Shown: piece after piece, positions 33,284 through 43,500 of the stretch
How the letters are laid out: every line of letters starts with the position of its first letter
How positions within the stretch are numbered: position 1 is the first letter of the stretch
Position numbers and translations under genes: made by a program
From: Pseudobdellovibrionaceae bacterium
Lineage (GTDB): Bacteria > Bdellovibrionota > Bdellovibrionia > Bdellovibrionales > Bdellovibrionaceae
Assembly (NCBI GenBank): GCA_022843825.1
Contig: JALHMX010000002.1
Coordinates: forward strand, 1 to 64,000
Direction: 5' to 3'
DNA length: 64,000 nucleotides
The notes under the pieces: model-generated
Told to the model about the DNA's origin: nothing
The model's input: the letters and a program-made list of their open reading frames with translations, nothing else
The model's database searches: none

Positions 33284-34062
33284 GAAAACCTGTAAGACCG
33301 CAAGCCCGATCAGCGACTAAAGCACCGGCTTTTCCTAAAAATTGGCGCCAAGTGGCCGGTAATCATGCGATTTCTGAGCTTGCTAAAGTTCGCCCGAAAT
33401 CGATTAAGCATATATTAATTCAAAATAACTGGAATTCATCGGCGGATTTACGTGAGCTCATGGATCTTCTTAAAAAATTGTCCATTAAAATTGAGGAAAA
33501 ATCCGATGCAGATATTCAAAAAATCTGTCCTTCTCATCAAGGTGCAGTTGCCTTTTCTGATCATAATTTAAATTTTAATTACGAAAACGCCGGCTGGAAA
33601 AAAAATGAATTGGTCTTGGCTTTAGATGGAGTAGAAGATCCTCATAACTTAGGCGCGATTATGCGAACATCATGGTTAATGGGAGTAAGTGGAATTATTA
33701 TACCTGCTGATAGAGCCGTGGGTTTAACAGCTACTGTCCATAAAGTCGCATGCGGTGGTGTTGAACATGTACCTGTGGCTACCACTAATAATTTTTCTGA
33801 ACCGTTTAAAAAACTTAAAGAAGATGGCTTCTGGGTTTTTGGAATGTCTCACAAAGCCACGAAAACAATTTATGATTTAAAACTTCCCGAAAAAGTGGTG
33901 TGGGTGATGGGCGCCGAAGACAAAGGTCTTCGCATTCCCACCGAAAGAGCTTGCGATGAATTGGTTTCAATTCCACAAATCGACGCTAACGCCAGTTACA
34001 ACGTGTCCGTTGCCACGGCATTAGCTTTAGCGGAAACCAAACGCCAGTGGAAGCTTAGTTAA
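33280..34062 (+). CDS. rlmB: SpoU/TrmH-family RNA 2'-O-methyltransferase, RlmB-like
   Basis: A 260-residue SPOUT enzyme with an N-terminal L30e-like substrate-binding part (about 22-95) and the three SpoU motifs: LDGVEDPHNLGAIMRT (115-130; N123, R129), VWVMGAEDKGLR (207-218; E213) and IPQIDANASYNVSVATALA (231-249). The length and N-terminal part fit 23S rRNA G2251 methyltransferase RlmB; other TrmH targets cannot be excluded. Its 3' end overlaps the convergent RDD gene by 8 bases. Confidence 0.88.
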   Translation: MRKPVRPQARSATKAPAFPKNWRQVAGNHAISELAKVRPKSIKHILIQNNWNSSADLRELMDLLKKLSIKIEEKSDADIQKICPSHQGAVAFSDHNLNFNYENAGWKKNELVLALDGVEDPHNLGAIMRTSWLMGVSGIIIPADRAVGLTATVHKVACGGVEHVPVATTNNFSEPFKKLKEDGFWVFGMSHKATKTIYDLKLPEKVVWVMGAEDKGLRIPTERACDELVSIPQIDANASYNVSVATALALAETKRQWKLS

Positions 34063-34573
34063 TAATTGCTCTAAAATTTTCCTTAAAGGCCTTAAAATAA
34101 TTGATGTCACCAATATCTTTTCTGATGACCACAGTTTCAGTAATTAAATCGTGCAAAGTTTGGCGCTTGCGCGTGAAGGGCTGTATTAAATACCCAATAA
34201 ATAAGATCAAGGCGGATAAGGATTTTAGTAAATATCGAATAACTGCAGTTTTAAAAGATAATTTCTCATAGTTACTATCCCGAACAACGACAATTCCGAC
34301 GAGGGCTTTCCCTGGAGTTCCCATCAACATTGAGGAATCAAAAACACCCACATAAATAACTCCCACGATCAGATTTAGAGCGTAACCAATAATAAAATCA
34401 CTACCAAATGCAAAACCTAGAAGTCCGCTCAGTATACCCATAAATATTCCATCGATAAGTGCGGCGAGAAAGCGTCTCCAAAATCCTGCATATGAGATCG
34501 CAGTATTAGTTGAACTGGATAAGGTCTCGCCCGGAGTAATGCTTGAGGTTTGATTAAAAACTTGTTGGTCCAT
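34055..34573 (-). CDS. RDD-family membrane protein
   Basis: A 172-residue inner-membrane protein. After a soluble N terminus (about 1-28) the RDD signature begins: GFWRRFLAALIDGIFMGIL (Arg and Asp in the first helix), two more helices, GTPGKALVGIVVV and TLHDLITETVV, the usual ending. RDD proteins are thought to act in transport or stress at the membrane; the role here is unknown. AAAGGAA precedes the ATG. Confidence 0.85.
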   Translation of the reverse strand: MDQQVFNQTSSITPGETLSSSTNTAISYAGFWRRFLAALIDGIFMGILSGLLGFAFGSDFIIGYALNLIVGVIYVGVFDSSMLMGTPGKALVGIVVVRDSNYEKLSFKTAVIRYLLKSLSALILFIGYLIQPFTRKRQTLHDLITETVVIRKDIGDINYFKAFKENFRAIIN

Positions 34574-34837
34574 AGATAGATTTCCTTTTTTTATATAAAG
34601 TATACTTTCATAGATTGTACAAAGTTAAAAGTCAGTTTTTTAATCAATTTTTAAGTCGTTACATCGGGGTTGTCTTAAAACTGGGCTTTTGTAAGTTCCC
34701 TAAATAAATTACATAAAATGAGTTTGACGAGGATAGACATATCCAGTAGAAATTTCAGATTGCTAAAAATAGTTTGGCCTCTTTTTGCGAAAGATTTGTT
34801 ACATAATCTCAGGTAAAAAACAGGGTTTTTAGTGTGT
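34574..34837 (+). promoter_or_regulatory. Upstream region of the tRNA-tuf operon
   Basis: This 264-base AT-rich gap separates the divergent RDD gene from the tRNA cluster and must contain both promoters. CATAAT (34802-34807) is a reasonable -10 element about 30 bases before the first tRNA, but no convincing -35 element is at the right spacing. No open reading frame is seen in it. Confidence 0.4.
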
Positions 34838-34913
34838 GCTGGCATAGCTCAATTGGTAGAGCAGCTGATTTGTAATCAGCAGGTTGCGGGTTCGAGTCCC
34901 ATTGCCAGCTCCA
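34838..34913 (+). tRNA. tRNA-Thr (anticodon TGT)
   Basis: A 76-base cloverleaf with acceptor stem GCTGGCA/TGCCAGC, anticodon loop TTTGTAA, T-loop GGTTCGAGTCC-type sequence and encoded CCA. It is the first of four tRNAs ahead of tuf, the same Thr-Tyr-Gly-Thr order as thrU-tyrU-glyT-thrT-tufB in E. coli. Confidence 0.97.
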
Positions 34914-34954
34914 AATTTTTGCGAGTATATATCTTTACAGATGTATATGTTGAT

Positions 34955-35040
34955 GGACAGGTGCCCGAGTGGCTAAAGGGGGCAGACTGTAAATCTGCTG
35001 GCTTCGGTCTTCGAAGGTTCGAATCCTTCTCTGTCCACCA
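34955..35040 (+). tRNA. tRNA-Tyr (anticodon GTA)
   Basis: An 86-base class II tRNA with a long variable arm, anticodon loop CTGTAAA, acceptor stem GGACAGG/TCTGTCC and encoded CCA. Confidence 0.97.
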
Positions 35041-35082
35041 TTTTTATTCTATAAAAATGGATATGTAGTCGCAAAAGTTTGA

Positions 35083-35159
35083 GCGGGAGTAGCTCAATTG
35101 GCTAGAGTATCTGCCTTCCAAGCAGAGGGTTGCGGGTTCGAGACCCGTCTCCCGCTCCA
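35083..35159 (+). tRNA. tRNA-Gly (anticodon TCC)
   Basis: A 77-base cloverleaf with acceptor stem GCGGGAG/CTCCCGC, anticodon loop CTTCCAA and encoded CCA. Confidence 0.97.
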
Positions 35160-35212
35160 ATAACTTTTCCGGGTATGACCGTAGACTATTAAAAGCCGAC
35201 GGTTGGCAACAG

Positions 35213-35287
35213 GCCCGTGTAGCTCAGTGGTAGAGCACACCCTTGGTAAGGGTGAGGTCGTCGGTTCGGCTCCGATCACGGGCTCCA
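35213..35287 (+). tRNA. tRNA-Thr (anticodon GGT)
   Basis: A 75-base cloverleaf with acceptor stem GCCCGTG/CACGGGC, anticodon loop TTGGTAA and encoded CCA. A 171-base spacer follows before tuf, presumably a 5' leader with processing sites; it contains no other gene. Confidence 0.97.
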
Positions 35288-35458
35288 ATTACGGTCGGTG
35301 ATTACGAGCAGTTTTTTATAGCTGTTCGTGACAACAGCCACAAGGTGGGCTATAAAAGCCAAGTTAATTAACGAAAATGTTGATTAACGTTTGATTTGAA
35401 ATTGAATTGGATATTTAATTAGCTAACTAAAAATAACAAATCTCTGCAGGAGGATATA

Positions 35459-36649
35459 ATGTCTAAAGAGAAATTTAACCGTTCGAAGCCGCATTGTAAT
35501 ATCGGTACTATTGGTCACGTCGATCATGGTAAAACTACATTAACTGCTGCTATAACTACAACCTTATCTAAACTGGGCAATTCTAAAGCGATGGCTTACG
35601 ATCAAATCGATAAGTCTCCAGAAGAAAAAGCACGTGGAATCACGATTTCTACCACTCACGTGGAGTATGAAACTGAGAAGCGTCACTATGCTCACGTTGA
35701 TTGCCCTGGACACGCCGATTATGTAAAAAACATGATCACTGGTGCTGCTCAGATGGATGGAGCAATTCTAGTTGTTTCGGCTGCAGATGGACCTATGCCA
35801 CAAACTCGTGAGCATATCCTACTTGCTCGCCAAGTTGGTGTCCCAGCCCTAGTTGTATTTATGAATAAATGTGACATGGTTGATGATAAAGAATTACTTG
35901 AGCTAGTTGAGATGGAAATTCGCGAATTACTTTCTAAATATGAATTCCCTGGTGATGATATCCCTATAGTTCAAGGTTCAGCTAAACTAGGTTTAGAAGG
36001 TGACACTTCTCCGCTTGGCACGCCGTCAATCATGAAATTAATGGAAGCCTGTGACGCTTACATCCCGCAGCCAGTTCGTGCGACTGATAAAACATTCTTA
36101 ATGCCAGTTGAGGACGTGTTCTCAATCTCTGGTCGTGGAACTGTTGTTACCGGCCGTGTTGAGCGTGGAATCGTTAAAGTAAATGACGAGATCGAAATCA
36201 TCGGTATCCGTCCAACTCAAAAAACAACTGTTACTGGAATCGAAATGTTCCGTAAATTGTTAGATGAAGGACAAGCGGGCGATAACTGTGGAGTTCTTTT
36301 ACGCGGTACTAAAAAAGAAGAAGTTGAGCGCGGTCAAGTTTTGGCTAAGCCTGGTTCTGTTAAGCCACATAAGAAGTTCAAAGCAGAAGCTTACATTCTT
36401 ACTAAAGAAGAAGGCGGACGCCATACTCCTTTCTTCACAAACTACCGTCCACAATTTTACTTCCGTACAACGGATGTAACTGGAGTAGTTACCCTTAAGG
36501 CGGGAACTGAAATGGTTATGCCTGGTGATAAAGTTGAGCTTAATGTTGAATTAATCGCTCCTATCGCTATGGAACAATCATTACGATTCGCAATCCGCGA
36601 GGGCGGCCGTACGGTTGGTGCCGGAGTTGTTACAGAGATCGTTGAGTAG
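35459..36649 (+). CDS. tuf: Elongation factor Tu
   Basis: A 396-residue GTPase that delivers aminoacyl-tRNA to the ribosome. G1 is GHVDHGKT (residues 18-25), the switch I region has RGITI, G3 is DCPGH and G4 is NKCD. Strong codon bias and a GGAGG site fit very high expression. It follows four tRNA genes; no second tuf appears after the str-operon EF-G gene, so this may be the only copy. Confidence 0.98.
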   Translation: MSKEKFNRSKPHCNIGTIGHVDHGKTTLTAAITTTLSKLGNSKAMAYDQIDKSPEEKARGITISTTHVEYETEKRHYAHVDCPGHADYVKNMITGAAQMDGAILVVSAADGPMPQTREHILLARQVGVPALVVFMNKCDMVDDKELLELVEMEIRELLSKYEFPGDDIPIVQGSAKLGLEGDTSPLGTPSIMKLMEACDAYIPQPVRATDKTFLMPVEDVFSISGRGTVVTGRVERGIVKVNDEIEIIGIRPTQKTTVTGIEMFRKLLDEGQAGDNCGVLLRGTKKEEVERGQVLAKPGSVKPHKKFKAEAYILTKEEGGRHTPFFTNYRPQFYFRTTDVTGVVTLKAGTEMVMPGDKVELNVELIAPIAMEQSLRFAIREGGRTVGAGVVTEIVE

Positions 36650-36725
36650 TTCCCAACAATCCTATATGCTTTAAAATTAAGCATAATTCGATTGTAGTAG
36701 TTTGTTCAATACTCTTCAAAAATAA

Positions 36726-36762
36726 AGCCAAAGGGACAATTAGTAGTTGTCCCTTTTGCTAT
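36726..36762 (+). terminator. Rho-independent terminator after tuf
   Basis: A 10-bp stem AAAGGGACAA/TTGTCCCTTT (36730-36739, 36747-36756) with a 7-base loop, followed by TGCTATTTT. It separates tuf from tRNA-Trp. Confidence 0.85.
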
Positions 36763-36817
36763 TTTGAGGTTATATTTTGCGTCTTGTGTGGAAAATTGGG
36801 CTAAAATTTTAAAGTGC

Positions 36818-36893
36818 AGGGCAGTAGCTCCAGCGGTAGAGCGAACGACTCCAAATCGTTAGGTCGTGGGTTCGAATCCCTCCTGCCCTGCCA
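36818..36893 (+). tRNA. tRNA-Trp (anticodon CCA)
   Basis: A 76-base cloverleaf with acceptor stem AGGGCAG/CTGCCCT, discriminator G, anticodon loop CTCCAAA and encoded CCA. Its place between tuf and secE is common in bacteria. Confidence 0.97.
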
Positions 36894-36932
36894 AGATTTT
36901 ATTTTAATTTTTAAAATTGAGAAGGATTAAGA

Positions 36933-37310
36933 ATGGAAAATACAAATTCAAAATATGTAACATTAGCGATTGTACTTTTTTCGGCGTTAATTGGATTTAC
37001 ATTATCATCTTTGTTGCAAGCCTTATCGGGCGCATTTGCGCTTATTGCTCGCTTATCAAATTACGATATGTTCAAACATGGGTTACCAGTTATTGTCGCG
37101 TTTGTATTATTTTTTTCGCTGCAGTTTAATAAAAAGTTTCTTAAATGGGCTGACGAAGTCATTGCTGAAGTAAAAAAAGTGGTCTGGCCTCCGATAAAAG
37201 ATACGCGCGCTATGACGATAGTAGTGATTATCATGGTATTTATTTCTTCAATGATTATCAGTGTTTTTGATCTATTTTCTGGTTTTGCATTAAATCAGCT
37301 AATCAAATAA
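36933..37310 (+). CDS. secE: Preprotein translocase subunit SecE
   Basis: A 125-residue membrane protein with three predicted helices (about 9-35, 50-65, 95-118), like the long E. coli form. The conserved amphipathic segment EVIAEVKKVVWPPIKDT (about 75-91) precedes the last helix. It clamps SecY in the translocon. An AGAAGGA site lies upstream, and nusG follows directly. Confidence 0.95.
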   Translation: MENTNSKYVTLAIVLFSALIGFTLSSLLQALSGAFALIARLSNYDMFKHGLPVIVAFVLFFSLQFNKKFLKWADEVIAEVKKVVWPPIKDTRAMTIVVIIMVFISSMIISVFDLFSGFALNQLIK

Positions 37311-37321
37311 AGGTGGTAGGA

Positions 37322-37948
37322 ATGTCTAATACATCTGAAAATTCAAATGAGAGCCAGACGCCGACAGATAATCAATCCACTGGCAGTAAGCCGCCGGCAA
37401 GTGCTCAACCTCTTGTGAAAAAGTGGTACATTGTTAACGTTCAAACCAGTTGCGAGAACACAGCTAAGAACGCAATTGAAGAGAGAATTAGAACAACTAA
37501 AATGGAGCAGTACTTTGGCGAAATTCTTGTTCCTGCTGAAAATGTCGTTGAATTAGTTAAAGGTCAAAAGACCACTAAGTCGCGTAAGTTTTTTCCAGGA
37601 TACATTTTTGTACAAATGTTTCTGAATGATCAAACATGGCATTTAGTAAAAAATTCTTCAAAAGTTACAGGCTTCGTAGGTGGAGCAAAAACACGTCCAC
37701 CTGAAGTGCCAGAGGCTGAAGTTTTTAGAGTCACTCAGCAAATGGCCGGAGTTGCAGAGAAGCCTAGAGCTAAAATTAATTTTTCTGTAGGTGAACAAGT
37801 TACGGTCATCGATGGGCCCTTTAATAACTTCACAGGCACAGTGGAAGATATCAACGAGGAAAAATCGAAAGTTAAAGTATTGGTCAGTATATTTGGTCGT
37901 CCCACTCCAGTGGAGTTGGACTTTATCCAAGTGGAAAAATCATCTTAA
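37322..37948 (+). CDS. nusG: Transcription termination/antitermination factor NusG
   Basis: A 208-residue protein: a Ser/Thr/Asn-rich extension (about 1-32), then the NGN domain (KKWYIVNVQTSCENTAK onward; FFPGYIFVQM) and the KOW domain (about 150-208; GEQVTVIDGPFNNFTGTV). It links RNA polymerase to ribosome or Rho. The ATG at 37322 after GGTGG is preferred over the GTG at 37313. The 30-residue N-terminal extension is longer than in E. coli. Confidence 0.96.
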   Translation: MSNTSENSNESQTPTDNQSTGSKPPASAQPLVKKWYIVNVQTSCENTAKNAIEERIRTTKMEQYFGEILVPAENVVELVKGQKTTKSRKFFPGYIFVQMFLNDQTWHLVKNSSKVTGFVGGAKTRPPEVPEAEVFRVTQQMAGVAEKPRAKINFSVGEQVTVIDGPFNNFTGTVEDINEEKSKVKVLVSIFGRPTPVELDFIQVEKSS

Positions 37949-38016
37949 GTTTATTTATTTTTTATCTCTTCATGGGGAAGAGATAAGTTAACAACCCTTA
38001 TGCAAGGTGGGATTAT

Positions 38017-38442
38017 ATGGCAAAAAAAGTTACAGGTATGATCAAATTGCAGATACCGGCAGGGAAAGCAAATCCAGCTCCTCCCGTTGGACCGGCACTT
38101 GGACAGCATGGGGTAAACATCATGGAATTTTGTAAGCAGTTTAATGCTCGCACACAGCCGCTAGGCGACTCTATTGTGCCGATCATTATCACAGTTTATC
38201 AAGACCGTTCGTTTACTTTCATCACTAAGACGCCTCCGGTATCTTCATTAATCAAAAAGGCATTAAAATTAGAATCAGGTTCTAAGATGCCGCAAAAAGA
38301 TAAAGTCGGTAAAATCAAATCTGACCAAATCAAAACAATCGCAACAACTAAGTTGCCTGATTTAAACTGTGTAAAAGTTGAATCAGCTATGTCTCAAGTA
38401 GCTGGTACAGCGAAGAGCATGGGCATAGAAGTTCAAGAGTAG
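38017..38442 (+). CDS. rplK: Ribosomal protein L11
   Basis: A 141-residue protein of standard length with the N-terminal [22 protein letters not shown] signature and the C-terminal rRNA-binding domain. It forms the GTPase-associated centre and helps RelA sense uncharged tRNA. A hairpin (TTATCTCTTC/GAAGAGATAA, 37962-37986) lies in the gap after nusG. Confidence 0.98.
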   Translation: MAKKVTGMIKLQIPAGKANPAPPVGPALGQHGVNIMEFCKQFNARTQPLGDSIVPIIITVYQDRSFTFITKTPPVSSLIKKALKLESGSKMPQKDKVGKIKSDQIKTIATTKLPDLNCVKVESAMSQVAGTAKSMGIEVQE

Positions 38443-38450
38443 GCGGAAGT

Positions 38451-39152
38451 ATGTCTGGTAAAAAATTTAAAGAAGCTGCAAAAAAAGTAGATTCTACAAA
38501 AAAATATTCGTTTGCTGAAGGACTTAAACTTGCTGTGGATACAGCTCCAGCTAAATTTGATGAATCAATCGATATATCAGTTCGTTTAGGTATCGATCCT
38601 AAGCAATCAGATCAACAGGTTCGCGGAGCAATTGCTCTTCCTCATGGTCTTGGTAAAAACGTACGAGTCGTTGTTTTTGCTAAGGGCCCTAAAGAGAATG
38701 ATGCTAAAGCCGCCGGGGCTGACTTTGTGGGTGGCGATGACTTAGTGGAAAAAATCAACGGCGGTTGGTTAGATTTCGATAAGTGTATTGCAACTCCTGA
38801 TATGATGGCGACTGTTTCTAAAGTGGCTAAGGTTCTTGGACCTCGTGGTCTGATGCCGAATCCTAAAGTAGGAACAGTAACGATGAATGTGGCAGAAGCT
38901 GTTACAGCGGAGAAAAAAGGTAAACTTGATTTCCGTGTTGATAAAGCAGGTATCGTTCATGCCTCAATCGGCCGTAAGTCTATGGGCGCAGCAAAATTAA
39001 AAGATAATTTCGATGCTTTCATGGGCGCTATCGTTAAGGCGAAGCCGGCAACTTCAAAAGGTATCTATTTAAGATCACTTTTTGCGGCCTCTACCATGGG
39101 TCCAAGTATTCGTATGGATGCTAATGAAGCTATGGCAGGATCTGAAGAGTAA
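38451..39152 (+). CDS. rplA: Ribosomal protein L1
   Basis: A 233-residue protein of the L1 stalk, normal length, with FDESIDISVRLGIDPKQSDQ near the start and GPRGLMPNPKVGTVT in the second domain. In other bacteria L1 represses its own operon; no test of that is possible here. It lies 8 bases after rplK. Confidence 0.98.
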   Translation: MSGKKFKEAAKKVDSTKKYSFAEGLKLAVDTAPAKFDESIDISVRLGIDPKQSDQQVRGAIALPHGLGKNVRVVVFAKGPKENDAKAAGADFVGGDDLVEKINGGWLDFDKCIATPDMMATVSKVAKVLGPRGLMPNPKVGTVTMNVAEAVTAEKKGKLDFRVDKAGIVHASIGRKSMGAAKLKDNFDAFMGAIVKAKPATSKGIYLRSLFAASTMGPSIRMDANEAMAGSEE

Positions 39153-39399
39153 TTTTATTTATATTAAGCCGTAAGAAATTACGGCAGTTTATTGGGTTAG
39201 AAAATCCAATCGTCTTAATCGACGTAAAAGCGTCAGTGACAGTAGGAGCCTCATTGGTTAGAGGCTTAAAAAGAGAATCTCAAGTGAGTTTTTCTATCCC
39301 ACCGAGACGGGCTTATAGACCGCTGAAAGACTTAACCCAGTCTCAAGCAGAAGTAAATCCGACCTGATGCACTTAATTCTCACGAAGGGAGGTTCCCAA
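39153..39399 (+). promoter_or_regulatory. L10 operon leader
   Basis: This 247-base untranslated region between rplA and rplJ begins with a perfect hairpin GCCGTAA-GAAA-TTACGGC (39168-39185) and contains further paired segments (for example GCCTC/GAGGC near 39248 and 39262). Its place and size match the ribosomal L10 leader that binds L10-(L12)4 for feedback control. No gene is visible in it. Confidence 0.6.
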
Positions 39400-39936
39400 A
39401 TGCTTCGATCTGAAAAGGACACAGACATCAAAGTGATCTCTGAAAAATTTTCGAAGGCTAAAGGAGCTTTTATCGTAGACTTTAAGGGCATAAAAGTGGA
39501 GCAAGTTACGTCTTTACGTAAAAAGCTTCATGCTGCTGAGTCTGAGATGAAAGTTGTACGAAACACGTTAGCACTTCGCGCATTCAAAGATCATCCAACT
39601 GCGGAGCAAGCGTTTACAGCAACAATGACAGGTACAAATGCGATCGTTTTTGCATTTAACGATGTTGTTGGGGTTGCAAAAGCTTTAGCAGATTTTGGAA
39701 AAGATGTAGAAGCTCTTAAAATTAAATCAGGAATGATGGATGGAGAAGCTCTTGATAGTAATAAAATCAAGTTTCTTGCAACATTGCCTGGTAAAGACCA
39801 ACTTCGAGCTCAACTTCTTATGTTATTTAAGGAGCCATCAGCGAGATTGGCACGAGTTCTTAATGAGTACGCGACGAAAAACGGAGCTGCGCCTGCAACA
39901 TCTACTGAAGATGCGGCACCAGCACCACAAGCCTAA
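39400..39936 (+). CDS. rplJ: Ribosomal protein L10
   Basis: A 178-residue stalk base protein with [19 protein letters not shown]-type N-terminal rRNA-binding domain and a C-terminal helix that docks L12 dimers, ending in an Ala/Pro-rich tail. The ATG at 39400 follows a GGGAGG site; an upstream start at 39367 lies in the leader. Confidence 0.97.
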   Translation: MLRSEKDTDIKVISEKFSKAKGAFIVDFKGIKVEQVTSLRKKLHAAESEMKVVRNTLALRAFKDHPTAEQAFTATMTGTNAIVFAFNDVVGVAKALADFGKDVEALKIKSGMMDGEALDSNKIKFLATLPGKDQLRAQLLMLFKEPSARLARVLNEYATKNGAAPATSTEDAAPAPQA

Positions 39937-39953
39937 TATTTTTGGAGGTTAAA

Positions 39954-40325
39954 ATGGCTATGACAAATGAACAATTAATTACTGAGTTATCAAATAAATC
40001 AGTTATCGAAATCGCTGAACTAGTAAAACAACTTGAAGAGAAATGGGGAGTTTCTGCTGCTGCGCCTGTTATGATGGCCGGTGGAGCTGCTGGTGGAGCA
40101 CCAGTTGAAGAAAAAACTGCTTTCGACGTTATATTAGTTGAAGCTGGAGCAAATAAAATTAACGTTATTAAAGAAGTTCGCGCAGTAACAGGTTTAGGCC
40201 TTGCTGAAGCGAAAGCTCTAGTAGAAGCCGGCGGAAAAGCTGTTAAAGAAGGCGCTACTAAAGAAGACGCAGAAAAAATCAAGAAGGCTCTTGAGGCTGC
40301 GGGCGCAAAAGTTACTGTTAAGTAG
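39954..40325 (+). CDS. rplL: Ribosomal protein L7/L12
   Basis: A 123-residue protein with an N-terminal dimerisation region, an Ala/Gly hinge ([17 protein letters not shown], about 37-53) and the C-terminal factor-binding domain ([12 protein letters not shown] and [17 protein letters not shown]). It recruits elongation factors. The ATG at 39954 follows TTTGGAGG. Confidence 0.98.
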   Translation: MAMTNEQLITELSNKSVIEIAELVKQLEEKWGVSAAAPVMMAGGAAGGAPVEEKTAFDVILVEAGANKINVIKEVRAVTGLGLAEAKALVEAGGKAVKEGATKEDAEKIKKALEAAGAKVTVK

Positions 40326-40343
40326 TATCGGTTACGTATATTT

Positions 40344-40397
40344 GATGGAGGATCTAAAACATGTTTGTTTCGGATTCCTCCATCGAGTTTTTTTATT
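40344..40397 (+). terminator. Terminator or attenuator between rplL and rpoB
   Basis: A 9-bp stem GATGGAGGA/TCCTCCATC (40344-40352, 40376-40384) with a 23-base loop, followed by GAG and a T-rich run. A partial terminator here is known in E. coli, where it sets lower expression of rpoBC relative to rplJL. Confidence 0.75.
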
Positions 40398-40501
40398 TTT
40401 GAATATTAAAATTTAATAAATGTGGGTCTTGAAGATTTCCCCCCGAAGCGAAACTTCCTAATTAGTAAATTAATTAGCTACCCTTTTCGGAGAAACGCAA
40501 A

Positions 40502-43500
40502 ATGAATAAAACTCCTGTCGCGGCATCGAATCTTAGAATTCGTAAATCATTTACAAAAAATAAACAGCTTATTGAAATTCCTAATTTAATTGAGCTGCAA
40601 AAACGTTCTTACGAGGCGTTTTTACAAAAAGACGTCGATCCAGATCGTCGTGGAGTAGATGGTTTGAATGGTGTATTCAAATCGGTATTTCCTATTTCAG
40701 ATTTTAACAACACATCTTCGTTGGAATTTGTTGGATATACATTAGAACCTTCTAAGTATGATGTCGATGAGTGTCGTCAGCGGGGCATGACCTTTGCAGC
40801 ACCTGTTAAGGTAACATTGCGTCTTATCGTATTTGATGTTGATGAAGAAACAGAAGCACGTAGCATTCGAGATGTTAAAGAACAAGAAGTTTACTTAGGT
40901 GAAATTCCACTTATGACAGCGAATGGGTCTTTTATTATTAATGGAACTGAACGCGTTGTCGTTTCTCAGTTACATCGTTCTCCAGGTGTATTTTTCGATC
41001 ATGATGGCGGAAAAAATGCGGCTTCAGGAAAGCTTATCTACTCAGCGCGCGTAATTCCTTATCGCGGGTCATGGTTAGATTTTGAATTCGATCAAAAAGA
41101 CGTTATTCATGTACGTATTGATCGTCGTCGTAAATTTCCTGCAACTATTTTATTAAAAGCTTTAGGTTTAAATACTGAAAAACTTTTAGAGTACTTCTAC
41201 GATATCGATGAGATTTTCGTAAAAGGAAAACAATTATTTAGAAAACTAGATATTGAGCGCATGTCTGGTCAAAGAGCTATCGCTGATATCATTGATCCTA
41301 AATCAGGCGAGGCTTTAGTTAAATCAGGTCGCCGTATCACGCGTGCTATTATTAAGAAAGTTAAAGACCTCAATTTGACTGAAATTGAAGTTCAACCACA
41401 AGACTTAGAGGGTAAAGTTTTAGCCAAGCCATTGATCGATGAATCAACAGGTGAAATTATTGCTGACGCTAACCAAGAACTTTCTGTTTCTTTGATTAAA
41501 AAGGCTTTGTCTGTGGGAATTGAAAACTTCTACCTTATTTTCTTTGATGGCTTAACAGTAGGGCCATTCTTAAGAAATACTTTATTGGTTGATAAAGTTT
41601 CTAACAAAGAAGAGTCATTAATTGAAATTTATAAACGTTTACGTCCTGGTGAGCCTGCAGTACAAGAAGCCGCAGAAGCGTATTTTAACCGTTTATTCTT
41701 TGATCCAGAAGCCTATGATCTTTCTGAAGTAGGTCGTATCAAGATTAATCATAAGTTTAATATTCCGATGGAAGAGTGTCCTCCATCTTTCCGCGTTTTA
41801 ACTCACAAAGATATTTTATCTACTGTGAAAACATTAATCGATTTAAAAAATGGTCGCGGTGTCGTTGATGACATCGATCATTTAGGTAATCGCCGCGTTC
41901 GTTCTGTGGGTGAACTGCTTGAGAACCAATATCGTATCGGTTTAGTTCGTATGGAGCGAGCTATTAAAGAGCGTATGTCACTGCAAGATGTTGAAGTGAT
42001 GATGCCTCACGATTTGGTAAATGCTAAACCTGTAAATGCAGTTGTTAAGGAATTCTTTGGATCTTCTCAATTGTCTCAGTTTATGGATCAAACGAATCCA
42101 TTATCTGAAATTACGCATAAACGTCGTCTTTCAGCTCTTGGGCCCGGCGGACTAACTCGTGACCGTGCAGGTTTCGAAGTGCGTGACGTTCATGCCACTC
42201 ACTATGGTCGTATTTGTCCTATTGAGACGCCAGAGGGACCAAACATTGGTTTGATCGCGTCTCTTTCGACGTACGCTCGAATTAATAATTATGGCTTTAT
42301 TGAAACTCCGTACAGAAAAGTAGAAAACGGAAAAATATCAAAAGATATTCACTACATGTCAGCTCTTGAAGAGACCGGTCATTACAAAGCTCAGGCTCCT
42401 ACTGATGGAAATGTAAGTAGCGAAATGGCTGAAGGTAATTATACCGTTCGTCGCGATGGCGATTATGAGTTAGTAGATCGTGATAAAGTGACATTAATGG
42501 ATGTGTCTCCATCCCAGTTGGTTTCTATTGCAGCTTCATTAATTCCATTTTTAGAGCATGATGATGCGAATCGCGCGTTAATGGGATCAAACATGCAACG
42601 TCAAGCAGTTCCATTGTTAAGATCTCGAGCGCCTCTAGTGGGCACTGGGGTCGAGCGTTTAGTTGCTCGCGACTCAGGAACTTCTGTTGTAGCAAATAAT
42701 GATGGTATTGTGGAAGATGTTGATGCTTCTCGTATTGTGGTACGTCGTTTAGCTAAGGGTGGAGAGCTTGGAGCTAACGTAGATATTTACAATTTAACAA
42801 AATATCAACGTACAAATCAAAATACATGCTTTAATCAGAAGCCAATCGTTAAGCGTGGAGATCGCGTTTTTAAACACGACATTATCGCGGACGGCCCTTC
42901 AACAGAGTTGGGAGAGTTAGCACTTGGACAAAACATTCGCGTCGCATTTACGCCGTGGATGGGTTACAACTTTGAAGATTCAATCCTTATTTCTGAAAGG
43001 TTATTACAAGAAGACACATACACTTCGGTCCACATCGAAGAGTTTGAGTGCGTAGCGCGTGATACTAAGCTTGGAAAAGAAGAAATCACTCGCGATATCG
43101 CCAATGTCGGAGAAGAAGCTCTTAAAGACTTAGACTCTTCAGGTATTATCCGAATAGGTGCTGAAGTTCGACCAGGATTTATCCTAGTGGGTAAAGTCAC
43201 CCCGAAAGGTGAAACTCAGTTATCTCCAGAAGAAAAACTTTTACGAGCGATATTCGGCGAAAAGGCTGGCGACGTTCGTGATACATCTTTACGTGTACCA
43301 TCGGGTGTTTATGGAACAGTTATCGATGCACAAGTCTACTCGCGTGAGGGATCTGATCGCGACGAGCGCTTGGCTTCTATTATTGAAGACAAACGTAAAA
43401 AATTAGAAAAAGATTTGGTTATCGAACAAAACGTTATCAAAAATAATGCAATTGAAAAATTGCGTGAAGTTGTAGTTGGTAAGAAAACTGTCGGTATTCT

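Noticed and set aside
37962-37986. 10-bp hairpin after nusG as a terminator
   Set aside because: It is followed by GTTAAC, not a T-run, and rplK normally continues from upstream promoters; it may be a processing or attenuation site, but a terminator call is not supported.
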